Shown here one piece after another: positions 17,515 to 25,219 of a stretch of 64,000 bases of DNA. The notes beneath the pieces are model-generated. The model worked only from the letters and a program-made list of their open reading frames with translations. It made no database searches and was not told the DNA's origin. The stretch lies in the NCBI RefSeq assembly GCF_004791585.1, contig NZ_SRUU01000016.1, positions 78,192-142,191 of the forward strand, in the 5' to 3' direction. The stretch is from Mesorhizobium sp. M1C.F.Ca.ET.210.01.1.1. Its GTDB lineage: Bacteria; Pseudomonadota; Alphaproteobacteria; Rhizobiales; Rhizobiaceae. Within the stretch, counting starts at the first letter, position 1. Every line of letters starts with the position of its first letter. The translations under genes and the position numbers were made by a program.

Positions 17515-17730
17515 TTACCGAGCCATGCGGCGCTTCGAAAGGGACTGCCACAGCTCGACCTCGTCGGCGAAGCCATTCTCGAATGCCTGGATGACCTCGC
17601 GGGCGAGCTCGTCCCTTTGCTCTCTGTCCTTGAGGGCTAAATGGCGCTCCCTGCAGAGCTGGTCAAAAACCCTCTGGAGAAGCGCCAACTCGGTCGGCGT
17701 GAAAACGCCCACGTATTTGTTGAGAGCCAT
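17515..17730 (-). CDS. Small conserved-looking protein, unknown function
   Basis: A 71-residue helical protein (FTPTELALLQRVFDQLCRER, then LAREVIQAFENGFADEVELW) with normal high-GC codon use. The N-terminal MALNKYVGVFTP is plausible as a real start. Its leader shares about 50 bases with that of 18115-18534. No family was recognised. Confidence 0.7.
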   Translation of the reverse strand: MALNKYVGVFTPTELALLQRVFDQLCRERHLALKDREQRDELAREVIQAFENGFADEVELWQSLSKRRMAR

Positions 17731-17752
17731 GACGCATCCGTCCCCTCAAATG

Positions 17753-17804
17753 GGCGAAAGCGCGAATCTACTCTTCCGAGCGTCCGTGTGCCTCGGCTAG
17801 GTGC
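17753..17804 (-). promoter_or_regulatory. Duplicated leader segment, copy 1
   Basis: On the minus strand this segment contains AGCCGAGGCAC, CGGACG, GGAAGAGT and GCTTTCGCCC in the same order and spacing as 18555-18612. Both copies end shortly before the start codon of a small minus-strand gene. Confidence 0.55.
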
Positions 17805-17820
17805 GGACGACACCATCATT

Positions 17821-18072
17821 TTACACCCGACACCACTCCTGGGCGAATCCTTCATAGTCGTAGTTCGAGAGTCCGCCCCCGCCCCAATTTGAATTAGACT
17901 TGACGACCCATGGCGGCTTTCCCTTGCGCTCCTCGACAAGCCCCTGGAGGGTGGCGGTCAGGGCGGCAAGGCGTTCGAAAGGCCGACGAAGGAAACCGCC
18001 AGATTCGAAACGCAGCTCCCACTGACGAGGGCTTTGATGCGGGCTGGCAGATCCGTCTAGCGCCCGCTTCAT
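17821..18072 (-). CDS. Hypothetical small protein
   Basis: An 83-residue ORF with a helical middle (RPFERLAALTATLQGLVEER) and a Gly/Asn/Tyr-rich end. It lies between two small genes that have a shared leader and may be in the same transcript. No family was recognised. Confidence 0.5.
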   Translation of the reverse strand: MKRALDGSASPHQSPRQWELRFESGGFLRRPFERLAALTATLQGLVEERKGKPPWVVKSNSNWGGGGLSNYDYEGFAQEWCRV

Positions 18073-18114
18073 GGCTCAAGCCAGTCGAGTCCGTCCGTCG
18101 CGAACGGCACGGTC

Positions 18115-18534
18115 CTAGTGGACGCGCCTCGAAGCGACCAGAGCGGCCTTCATGTCATCGACGTCATTAATGCCGCTGACGAAAAGCACCATGACAAGCC
18201 GCGCGATATCATCCCGCTCGGCGTCGGCGGAAATGCCATAGGCGTCGCAATGGTCCTTCAATGCCTGGGTGAGCATGTCCAGATCGTCAGAGCCTAGGTA
18301 GGCGGGGAAAGGCATGGCATATTCCTCACCCGGGGGCGCGTGGAGCACGTCCCCTTCTCTGCCGCGACGGAAGTAGCTCGTCGCGCCTCGATCCCACTTC
18401 ACTTTTATTTGGGTGTCGGTAGCCTCGACTACCGTGCCGTTCTCAATGCCCCTCTTGCGGACTACCCGCTGGCTTAACTGCAAGGTCGCGGTGGCTGGGG
18501 CACCCCGGTGGGGACGCCTGCATTCTGAGCGCAT
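18115..18534 (-). CDS. Hypothetical protein with SH3-like N-terminal strand region
   Basis: A 139-residue protein. GTVVEATDTQIKVKWDRGAT looks like a small beta-barrel (KOW/SH3-like) segment, followed by an acidic alpha-helical C-terminus (DDLDMLTQALKDHCDAYGIS). The ATG at 18534 is supported by AGGAG 6 bases upstream. The function is unknown. A repeated leader lies just upstream. Confidence 0.7.
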   Translation of the reverse strand: MRSECRRPHRGAPATATLQLSQRVVRKRGIENGTVVEATDTQIKVKWDRGATSYFRRGREGDVLHAPPGEEYAMPFPAYLGSDDLDMLTQALKDHCDAYGISADAERDDIARLVMVLFVSGINDVDDMKAALVASRRVH

Positions 18535-18554
18535 TACGCTCTCCTTCCCTCGGT

Positions 18555-18612
18555 CGGGCGAAAGCGTGATGAACTCTTCCAAACGTCCGCGTGCCTCGGC
18601 TGGGTGCGAACG
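18555..18612 (-). promoter_or_regulatory. Duplicated leader segment, copy 2
   Basis: The counterpart of 17753-17804: the blocks AGCCGAGGCAC, CGGACG, GGAAGAGT and GCTTTCGCCC are conserved in order. It precedes the gene at 18115-18534 by about 20 bases. Confidence 0.55.
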
Positions 18613-18664
18613 GCATAAAGAAATCCAAACAAGGCGGCCTTGGTTCCATTTCTGGGCAACAAAA

Positions 18665-18698
18665 GCCCGCCGCCACTTGGGAGAAATTGGCGACGGGC
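18665..18698 (-). ncRNA. 3' hairpin of a candidate small RNA
   Basis: On the minus strand GCCCGTCGCCA pairs with TGGCGGCGGGC and is followed by TTTTGTT. The preceding GTTGCCAACTCTCC and the loop CTCCC contain anti-Shine-Dalgarno-like CUCC runs. A TTGACA sits near 18776-18770 on the same strand. The hairpin resembles the one at 14733-14771. Nothing else is seen in the 18535-18897 gap. Confidence 0.45.
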
Positions 18699-18897
18699 AT
18701 CCTAAGGAGAGTTGGCAACCGCTGAAGGGTTCAACCACTTGAAAATCAATTCCCAGGAGAGCGGCCGGTCCTGTCAATCTATGCCACATTAGAGAAATCT
18801 TAATGAAGCTGCGGGCCGCACCAGACTCCCGGTATGGCCAAGGGCAGGATCAATATCGGCGACGGAGTCGGGATCATCGCGACCATGCGCCGACGCG

Positions 18898-19002
18898 TCA
18901 CAACGAAGCCGCGTTGACCGGGCGCTTCTTGCCTTCGGCGCCGGCCCGCATGAGCTTCTCGTTTCGACGCCTAAGCGCCGGCGCCGCCCATAAGACCGGC
19001 AA
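18898..19002 (-). CDS. Possible overlapping 34-residue peptide
   Basis: A TTG-initiated frame overlaps the end of the 40-residue membrane peptide in another frame and continues as basic RRRNEKLMRAGAEGKKRP. It looks protein-like but has no clear start signal. Confidence 0.3.
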   Translation of the reverse strand: MPVLWAAPALRRRNEKLMRAGAEGKKRPVNAASL

Positions 19003-19093
19003 TCAAAGTCGCCACGAAGACAAGCAGGCCCAGCGCCACCCTGTCCAGCCAGGATTTGCGCCTGGCAAGCACCTCGAGCAACCGATCGCCCAT
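18971..19093 (-). CDS. 40-residue single-pass membrane peptide
   Basis: AGGGAGG lies 5-6 bases before the ATG. The product has an amphipathic basic head (MGDRLLEVLARRKSWLDR) and one glycine-rich membrane helix (VALGLLVFVATLIAGLMGG). It is too short for standard gene finding but well formed. Confidence 0.65.
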   Translation of the reverse strand: MGDRLLEVLARRKSWLDRVALGLLVFVATLIAGLMGGAGA

Positions 19094-19354
19094 GGCACCC
19101 TCCCTCGCTCGAACAGGCTACTATAGCACGCCTCAATGAGAGCATCATGAAGCTGTTCACGGAAAGCCGCCTATCTCCCCCAAAGGAGGAGATTGGCGGT
19201 TTCGGCGTCTCCCCCGGCCCCCATTGTTGCGCTGCGGAAATGCACCCAAAAAAAGTCAGGTTGAGAACCGGAACCCAAAACACCTTGAGCCGGCGAAAAA
19301 CGAACCTATTCAAGCGGATAGGCAAATGGGCTCGCGCCGGCTCAAGAGCTGGCC

Positions 19355-19389
19355 GAAAAGCCCGGAAATCCGCCATTTCCGGGCTTTCG
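19355..19389. terminator. Bidirectional terminator-like hairpin
   Basis: A perfect inverted repeat AAAGCCCGGAAAT-CCGCC-ATTTCCGGGCTTT lies in the 19094-19714 gap. No convincing gene is seen beside it, so it may close an unannotated transcript on either strand. Confidence 0.6.
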
Positions 19390-19660
19390 CCAACCGCAAC
19401 GGCGCGATCGCGGCAGGGCGATTTCGGCACTGCGGGACGGGAAAAACGCCCGCCGCAAGGCCCTGCGGCCGGCGTTGACAGCAAGGCCCGCCAATGGCAC
19501 TCCGCAGTGACTGGTCACGCCATGACCGTTGCTGTTGGGGACGGACGGGGTTTCAGCAGCTTGGCGGCGGCGCCGGACGGGCGGGCACCTGCGCGGTGTA
19601 CCGCCCGCTCCTGGCCAGGAGCGGCGAGGCTTCGAAGCGGGGCCCGGAAACGCCGGCTGG

Positions 19661-19718
19661 AGCAATTCCTCAAAAAAATGCGTAGCGGTTTTCCGTCCGG
19701 GATCGCCGAACCGCTCAA
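19661..19718. repeat. Degenerate copy of family A repeat
   Basis: AGCAATTCCT...GCGGTTTTCCGTCCGG is the reverse complement of the right half of the family A element, followed by a forward GATCGCCGAACCGCTC. It overlaps the 3' end of the first RiPP-like gene and probably supplies its stop codon. Confidence 0.55.
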
Positions 19719-19804
19719 ACCGCGATGGATGCGCCGTTGCCGGCCGTGACGGCGGAAAGCTTCCCGCGCTTTTCAAGCGTCGGCTTGCTGTAGACCTTCT
19801 TCAT
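19715..19804 (-). CDS. RiPP-like precursor peptide, copy A (29 aa)
   Basis: A GGGGGA ribosome binding site lies 6-7 bases before the ATG. The first 21 residues follow the pattern MKKxYxKPxLxKRxxLSA then V-T-A, shared with 19875-19967 and 44062-44157. The last eight residues are unrelated (GNGASIAV). Y-x-x-P-x-L and a threonine one residue before the variable part are hallmarks of lasso-peptide leaders. The tail has no Asp or Glu for a macrolactam ring, so a standard lasso peptide is unlikely. No processing enzymes are nearby. Confidence 0.7.
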   Translation of the reverse strand: MKKVYSKPTLEKRGKLSAVTAGNGASIAV

Positions 19805-19874
19805 CGAGATTCCCCCTGAAGACAACGCGCGCAACATGGGCGCCGCGCAGCGCGCTTGTCAAGCTCGACCGTCC

Positions 19875-19967
19875 TCAGAATGAGAAGCCGGATGACGGCG
19901 TGGCGGCGGTCGCGGCCGAGAGCCTGTCGCGCTTTTCAAGCCTGGGCTTTTCGTAGGTCTTTTTCAT
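19875..19967 (-). CDS. RiPP-like precursor peptide, copy B (30 aa)
   Basis: The same leader pattern as copy A (YEKPRLEKR, LSAATA) with a different tail, ATPSSGFSF after the threonine-alanine. AGGAAC precedes the ATG by 6 bases. It lies 70 bases upstream of copy A on the same strand, so both can share a transcript. The next gene upstream is the unknown protein 20048-20980. Confidence 0.7.
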   Translation of the reverse strand: MKKTYEKPRLEKRDRLSAATAATPSSGFSF

Positions 19968-20047
19968 CGTCCGTTCCTGCGCAGGTCAACGACCGGCGCA
20001 GGTGAACGCGATGCGGCCGCGCTGTCAAGGTCGCCGGGATGCCGGGA

Positions 20048-20980
20048 TCAGCCCGCGTGCTGCAGCCAGTGGCGGTCGAACACGTCGAGGATGGCGCGGA
20101 ATTCGGCCGGCGGGATCTGGTTGACGCCGCTGTCGCTGTCGGCGCTGAGGAACCGCTCGAGTTGCCGGTCGACCGTTTCCGGGTGCTCGATCACGATGCC
20201 GAGGCTCGCCAGATCGGCGGCGATCGAGGTGCCTGGCGGCAAATACCCGCCCCATTGTTCGGCGGCGGGCGCATCGCGCAGCCGCACCAGGAGGATCCTG
20301 GTGATCGACGGCTGCGCCTCGGGCCCGATGATGGCGGTGCCGCACATATAGCCGCCGAGCACGCTGACCGGCTGCGTGTGCGGGAACAGGCAGAGGAAGA
20401 ACTGCGCCTCGCCGCCGACCTCCCTCAGATGCAGGTAGAGGCTGCGCTTTGCCGGCGTGACCGGGCCGCCGAGCTGCAACTGGCCGGTCGGCAATGTCTC
20501 GCGATAGATGGCGCTGAACCCATGCACGCCCGGCCCGGCCCCGATCGACAGGCGGCCCCTGATCAGCTGGCCGCGATAATAGGGCGACCAGGCGCGCGAA
20601 TAGCAGGCATAGGTACCGGCAAGCGCCGGGCCAACGCTCTTGTCGTCGTGCCCGGGCGAGGCCTCGGACTGCGCGCTGGCGCGGCGTTCGAGCTCCGCCG
20701 TGTCGATGCCGTGCTGGGCCGCGACGGCGGCCGCGAAGCTCGGCAGATCGCTTTCGGCGATCCAGGCGCCTGGCCGTTCGAGGCGCAGCACTTTCGCCCA
20801 GTCTTCATAGACGCTGTGCTCGCGGGGCTGGGCGCGGCCCTGCAGCCATTTGTCGGCGCGGCCAACATCGAAAGCCGTCTTCGGGTTGACGGCGCGAAAC
20901 GCCGCCGCCAGGTCCTTGCGGGTGGCGGTTCCCAGCACGACCGAAGTCAGTCGCAACTTCTGCGCGATGTTCAATGCCAT
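20048..20980 (-). CDS. Unknown protein with HTH-like N-terminus
   Basis: A 310-residue soluble protein. The N-terminal 75 residues (LAAAFRAVNPKTAFDVGRAD and following KWLQGRAQP) look like a divergent helix-turn-helix. The rest (about 115-300) is a mixed alpha/beta domain with a GTYACYSRAWSPYYRGQL start and no known motif. It lies directly upstream of the two RiPP-like peptides on the same strand. A regulatory or sensing role is possible but only inferred. Confidence 0.75.
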   Translation of the reverse strand: MALNIAQKLRLTSVVLGTATRKDLAAAFRAVNPKTAFDVGRADKWLQGRAQPREHSVYEDWAKVLRLERPGAWIAESDLPSFAAAVAAQHGIDTAELERRASAQSEASPGHDDKSVGPALAGTYACYSRAWSPYYRGQLIRGRLSIGAGPGVHGFSAIYRETLPTGQLQLGGPVTPAKRSLYLHLREVGGEAQFFLCLFPHTQPVSVLGGYMCGTAIIGPEAQPSITRILLVRLRDAPAAEQWGGYLPPGTSIAADLASLGIVIEHPETVDRQLERFLSADSDSGVNQIPPAEFRAILDVFDRHWLQHAG

Positions 20981-21145
20981 CCGGCTGCACCTTCTCCATC
21001 CCGATAGAATCGGGACTGGCTCCTCATTCGAGCGAAGACCGTGCCTTCAGGCCCGTCGCAAGGCCACCGTGTGCTGCAGCCAACCAAGCAGGCCATCTCG
21101 CCGAATCCATGCCCCATCGCCTTATCTCTACAGGCTAATATTCCA

Positions 21146-21163
21146 GGAATTCCAGAGAATTCC
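21146..21163. promoter_or_regulatory. Palindrome GGAATTC-CAGA-GAATTCC
   Basis: A perfect inverted repeat with an extra TTCC just before it lies in the 401-bp gap between the divergent genes at 20980 and 21382. It could be an operator. Nothing else stands out in the gap. Confidence 0.4.
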
Positions 21164-21381
21164 ACGCCGTTCCGCACGCGCCCCCTTTTCGCACCATCGA
21201 CCAGCGCTAAGCTCGCCCTGGGCAAGGGGCAGACCGTCAGGGAAAACGCGCTGAATGTGGGGCTTGAGCTCCCCTTCCTTCGTAGAGCAGTGACACGCTC
21301 GATTTCGAGCAACGGCGAAACCCGGCTTCAAGAGACGGGAACAACCGAACCGTGAGCCACCTCGTCAAGAAGGATCAAAAC

Positions 21382-21615
21382 ATGACCGCTTCTCCCAAAT
21401 TGACCCTCACCATGCTTGCCACAGGATGCATCGCCCTGGCGTTGCTCTTTGCAAACGCGCCAGACGGAGGATTTCCGTCGAAATATGTCAAGGCGCCTGC
21501 GGTGCAGGCTCTTCAACCGACGCGCATTGCCATCGACAACGAGGCGCATGCGATACGCTTCTACATCGACGGCAAGCAGGTCGCCCTGCTCGATGCGTCC
21601 GGCTTCAAGCAATGA
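21382..21615 (+). CDS. Small secreted or anchored protein, unknown function
   Basis: A 77-residue protein with a hydrophobic N-terminal segment ([16 protein letters not shown]) and a mature part containing [20 protein letters not shown], a short beta-rich stretch. The cysteine in ATGC could suit a lipobox-like site, but this is weak. AGGA lies 8 bases before the ATG. It is followed 31 bases later by another small secreted protein. Confidence 0.65.
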
Positions 21616-21646
21616 GGCGGCCGCCGAGCCGAGAGGGAACACGGTC

Positions 21647-21871
21647 ATGAAAATCATCCTGCCAGCGCTTTCGGCGCTGCTGCTCACGCTTGTGCCGCCG
21701 CAAGCCGCTCCGGCCAAAGCGAAAACGCTGGTGACGGAGTGCAATACCGACAAACACCGGCCGTTGCTCGATGAAAAAGCCACCGGCGGCATCGTGCCTT
21801 CGCCCGGCCAGACGGCGAAGGCCGCCGAACCAGGCCAGGCCTATCCGCCGCCGCTGGACCTGCATTTCTAG
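21647..21871 (+). CDS. Small secreted protein, unknown function
   Basis: A 74-residue protein with a signal peptide (MKIILPALSALLLTLVPPQA) and a Pro/Ala-rich mature part with a single Cys. GAGGGA precedes the ATG. It is probably co-transcribed with the gene at 21382. Confidence 0.6.
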   Translation: MKIILPALSALLLTLVPPQAAPAKAKTLVTECNTDKHRPLLDEKATGGIVPSPGQTAKAAEPGQAYPPPLDLHF

Positions 21872-22127
21872 CGCCGTTTCCGGAAGGATCGTGGCGGCGA
21901 TCTTTCCCGGGAACGCTCGAGCCGCCCGGCCAGCCTGAGGGTTGGGAGGCTTGGCGCCGCCGCGGGGGCAGGCGCCCGTCCGCACGGACCGCAAGGCGAC
22001 GCGGTCCGTGCGGACCATGCCCGCCGACCCGCTTGACGAAAGGACAACGAACCGGAAAGCTCTGCATGAGGTCGCGGGCATGACGCTGGAACAGCGCCGC
22101 GCGACGATGCGTCGAGGGGGCCGCGCC

Positions 22128-22616
22128 ATGCCGGGTGCCGATGAACGACTTGCCGCGCTGGGCATCGTCCTGCCGCCGCCGTTGAAACTGCCGCCGGACG
22201 TGGTGCTGCCCTTTCCCTGGGTGAATCTGCGCGGCGACCGCGCCTACATCTCCGGCCACGGACCGCAGGAACCGGACGGCACGCTTGCCGGCCCGTTCGG
22301 CGTCGTCGGCGTGAGCGTGTCGCTTGAAGAGGCGCGCGCATCGGCCCGCAAGGTCGGGCTGTCGATGCTCGCCAGCCTCAGGCGCGAACTCGGCAGCCTC
22401 GACCGGATCACCGGCTGGTGCCGCGTGCACGGCATGGTCAACGCGGCGCCGGGCTTCACCCAGACCCCGGCGGTGATGAACGGCTTTTCCGACCTCGTCC
22501 TCGAGATCTTCGGGCCGGAGGTCGGCCGCCACGCCCGCACGGCAATCGGCGTCGCCACCCTGCCCTTCAATCTCCCGGTCGAGATCGAGGCCGAGGTGAT
22601 GATCGGATTGGCTTGA
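22128..22616 (+). CDS. RidA/YjgF-family protein
   Basis: A 162-residue protein ending in the RidA-type ARTAIGVATLPFNLPVEIEAEV, with YISGHGPQEPDGT early on. Family members hydrolyse reactive enamine/imine intermediates of PLP enzymes; this longer subgroup often has other roles. I chose the ATG at 22128 because GAGGGGG lies 7-8 bases upstream; upstream in-frame codons give an unnatural Arg-rich extension. Confidence 0.88.
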   Translation: MPGADERLAALGIVLPPPLKLPPDVVLPFPWVNLRGDRAYISGHGPQEPDGTLAGPFGVVGVSVSLEEARASARKVGLSMLASLRRELGSLDRITGWCRVHGMVNAAPGFTQTPAVMNGFSDLVLEIFGPEVGRHARTAIGVATLPFNLPVEIEAEVMIGLA

Positions 22617-22675
22617 CCAGGGCGTCGCCGGCGCGATAGGCGGGCGCACGCCATCCAACCGATGAAAGACCCGCC

Positions 22676-22897
22676 ATGACAGACGCCATCGTGAAAGACA
22701 GCAACGGCACGCCCCTGAAGGACGGCGACTCCGTGACCCTGATCAAGGACCTCAAGGTCAAGGGCACCTCCGAGACGATCAAGCGCGGCACGCTGGTCAA
22801 GAACATCCGCCTCACCGGCAATCCCGGCGAGATCGAATGCAACACCAAGCAGGTGAAGGGCCTGGTGCTGAAGACGGAGTTCTTGAAGAAGGCGTGA
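22676..22897 (+). CDS. PhnA-like (alkylphosphonate utilisation, PhnA domain) protein
   Basis: A 73-residue protein matching the C-terminal PhnA domain: DSNGTPLKDGDSVTLIKDLK, VKGTSETIKRGTLVKNIRLT, then IECNTKQVKGLVLKTEFLKK. It lacks the N-terminal zinc ribbon of longer PhnA proteins. The cellular role is uncertain and is not tied to phosphonate use here. Confidence 0.92.
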   Translation: MTDAIVKDSNGTPLKDGDSVTLIKDLKVKGTSETIKRGTLVKNIRLTGNPGEIECNTKQVKGLVLKTEFLKKA

Positions 22898-22960
22898 TTG
22901 CGGGCCTCGATTGTCCGGGAGTTGTCCGGCACAGCGGCGCGGAACGATGCCCTACCGCAT

Positions 22961-25009
22961 TCAGCTCGCGGCCGCCCGCAGTTCCTTCTTGCGGGCCGGA
23001 CGTCGCCGGCGCGGGCGGCGCTGGGCCGCGAGCGTGAGCGGCACCGCCGGTTCGTTCGAGAGGGCGCCGGTCACTGCGTCGACCATGCCATAGGCGAGGA
23101 AATCGGCATTGAGGTCGCTCGCCAGCTTTGCGGCGGCCTCGGTGTCGCCATTGCCGATTTCCGACCAGAACACGATGCCGACCCGGAGCTTCGGCTTGAG
23201 GCGCTTCAGCCGGCGCACCATGAAGCGCGCGTGCTTGGTGGAATCGCGGTTCAGGAAGCCGATGACCGCCGTGTCGATCGAGCCCAGCTCGAGCCGGCGG
23301 ATGGCCGAGGGTTCGAGGGCGGTGAAGCTTGCCCGCGACGCCCCGGCGCCCTGCACTTCAAGCACCTGCGCCAGCATGGCGGCGGCGGCATCGTCGAGCT
23401 CGCCGCGCCCGCCGGCGCAAAGCACGGAAATGCCGGAGCCGTCCGGCAGGTCGACCTCGTCGGCCTCGCCGTCTGCCTTGCCTTCAGTTGCCTTGCCTTC
23501 AGCTGCCTTGCCTTCGGCGGCTTTCTCCTCGTCCGAAGCGGCGGCCTGTTCATCCTCCTCCGCCTCCTCCTGGGCGCTGTCGTCGAGATTGGCGACCAGC
23601 GTCAGCGCGCTTTCGGCAACCTGCCGGCGCTGCTCGTCGTCCATGACACCGCGCATGCGGTCCTGCTCGCCGAGCAGCAGCGCGGGAATGGCCACCTGGT
23701 CGTAGAGCTCGAACAGGTATTTCTCCTCGAGCAGTTCCTCGGCATGGTCGGTCGCCTCCTCCGGATCGCCGGCGAGCAGCCGCTGGTAGAGCCTCGCATG
23801 CGGCTCCAGCACCGGCTCGTTGCCGAACAGCACGTCGAGGAACTCGAATTGCGGTACATGCCGGCCGAGAACCACGAGGCAGACGGTGAGCGGCGTCGAC
23901 AGCACCAGGCCGATCGGGCCCCAGAGCCAGGTCCAGAAGATCGCCGCGACGATGATGGCAAGCGGCGACAGGCCCGTGCGGGAGCCGTAGAGCCAGGGCT
24001 CGATGACATTGCCGGTGATCAGCTCCATGACGACGAACAGCGCCGCAGTCCACAAAAGCAGCGACCAGCCGGGTGCGACCGCAAGCGCCAGAAACAGCGG
24101 CAGCAGCGCGCCGATGACAGGGCCGATATAGGGAACGAAGCGAAGCGCCAGCGCTAGCATGCCCCAGAGCAGCGCATTGGGAATGCCCAGCACCCACAGC
24201 CCGATGGTGATCGGCACCGCGTAGACGATGTTGACCACCATCTGCATCAGAAGATACTGGCCGACCCGCTTGCCGGCATCCTGCAGCGCCTGCGTCGTGC
24301 GGTGGAGGTCGCCATAGCCGACGAGGCGGATGAAGCGGTCGCGCAGGTCCTCCCGCTCCAGCAGCATGAAGATGACCACGACGATGACCAGGCCGGCCGA
24401 GGCGAGCGGGCTGAGCAGCGGCGCGACCAGGTTCTGCAGCACTTCGAGCGGCTTTTCATGGGCGATGATCTCGACCGGGATCGGATCGCGCTTCGGCGCC
24501 TGGGCGGCCGAAGGCAGCTGCGGCTCCTGGCGGTCGATCTCCTGGCCGACGCGCTCGATGACCCCGCTCAAGCGCGAGATGATGCCGCCGCCGAGGCCGC
24601 TTTCCTTCAGCGCGCGGATCTTTGTCAGGATGTTGATCTGGTAGACGGGGATGTTCTGGGCGAGATCGCTGACCTGGCTGGCGACGACGAAGGAAAACAG
24701 CGCCAGCGCGGCGAAGGCCCCAAGCACGCTGGCTATGACGGCGGGAAGGCGCGGAATGCCGATCCGCTTCAGTGCCGAGACGACCGGGGCGATGGCGAAG
24801 GTCAAAAGCAGCGCGACCGCGATCGGCAGGAACACCTCGCGCCCGAAATAGAGCGCCGCGACCGTCGCGACGACGGAGGCGACCGTCGGCAGTGCCGTGC
24901 GCGGATGGCCTCGCGAGGCGGCGAGCAGGCTCGCCAGCCCCGGTTTCGACGCGCGCGCCCCATTTTGCAGATTGCCCGCCACCTTCAGCCTCCACCCTGC
25001 CTGAACCAT
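22961..25009 (-). CDS. AI-2E family transporter with extended C-terminal domain
   Basis: A 682-residue protein. Residues about 35-370 contain seven to eight membrane segments of the AI-2E/PerM family (FLPIAVALLLTFAIAPVVSA, LRFVPYIGPVIGALLP). A soluble extension follows with an acidic linker, a four-fold AAEGK/ATEGK-type repeat and a C-terminal alpha/beta domain (DTAVIGFLNRDSTKHARF) ending in an Arg/Lys-rich tail. Typical family members are about 350-400 residues, so this is a long subtype. An ATG at 25108 is an alternative start. The function is unknown. Confidence 0.88.
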   Translation of the reverse strand: MVQAGWRLKVAGNLQNGARASKPGLASLLAASRGHPRTALPTVASVVATVAALYFGREVFLPIAVALLLTFAIAPVVSALKRIGIPRLPAVIASVLGAFAALALFSFVVASQVSDLAQNIPVYQINILTKIRALKESGLGGGIISRLSGVIERVGQEIDRQEPQLPSAAQAPKRDPIPVEIIAHEKPLEVLQNLVAPLLSPLASAGLVIVVVIFMLLEREDLRDRFIRLVGYGDLHRTTQALQDAGKRVGQYLLMQMVVNIVYAVPITIGLWVLGIPNALLWGMLALALRFVPYIGPVIGALLPLFLALAVAPGWSLLLWTAALFVVMELITGNVIEPWLYGSRTGLSPLAIIVAAIFWTWLWGPIGLVLSTPLTVCLVVLGRHVPQFEFLDVLFGNEPVLEPHARLYQRLLAGDPEEATDHAEELLEEKYLFELYDQVAIPALLLGEQDRMRGVMDDEQRRQVAESALTLVANLDDSAQEEAEEDEQAAASDEEKAAEGKAAEGKATEGKADGEADEVDLPDGSGISVLCAGGRGELDDAAAAMLAQVLEVQGAGASRASFTALEPSAIRRLELGSIDTAVIGFLNRDSTKHARFMVRRLKRLKPKLRVGIVFWSEIGNGDTEAAAKLASDLNADFLAYGMVDAVTGALSNEPAVPLTLAAQRRPRRRRPARKKELRAAAS

Positions 25010-25219
25010 GATTGGCGATATTTCACCGGCGCGCAACGCGCGGAAGGATGGATGGTTGCGGGACAGGTCGGAGATTGGCGAACGCAGACGTGACAGCCAG
25101 TCTCCCATGCGCGGAGATCGGCCGTTCCGGCTCCCTTCTTCCTCCCTTTATGTTGCACTGCGTTAGATTTGTTGCATTGCGGTATAAGCCCGTAGGCGCA
25201 ACTCTTTACCCAAGGCGGG

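Noticed and set aside
18789..19484. 231-residue minus-strand frame
   Set aside because: It spans terminator-like hairpins and a different-frame membrane peptide, with no domain or start signal.
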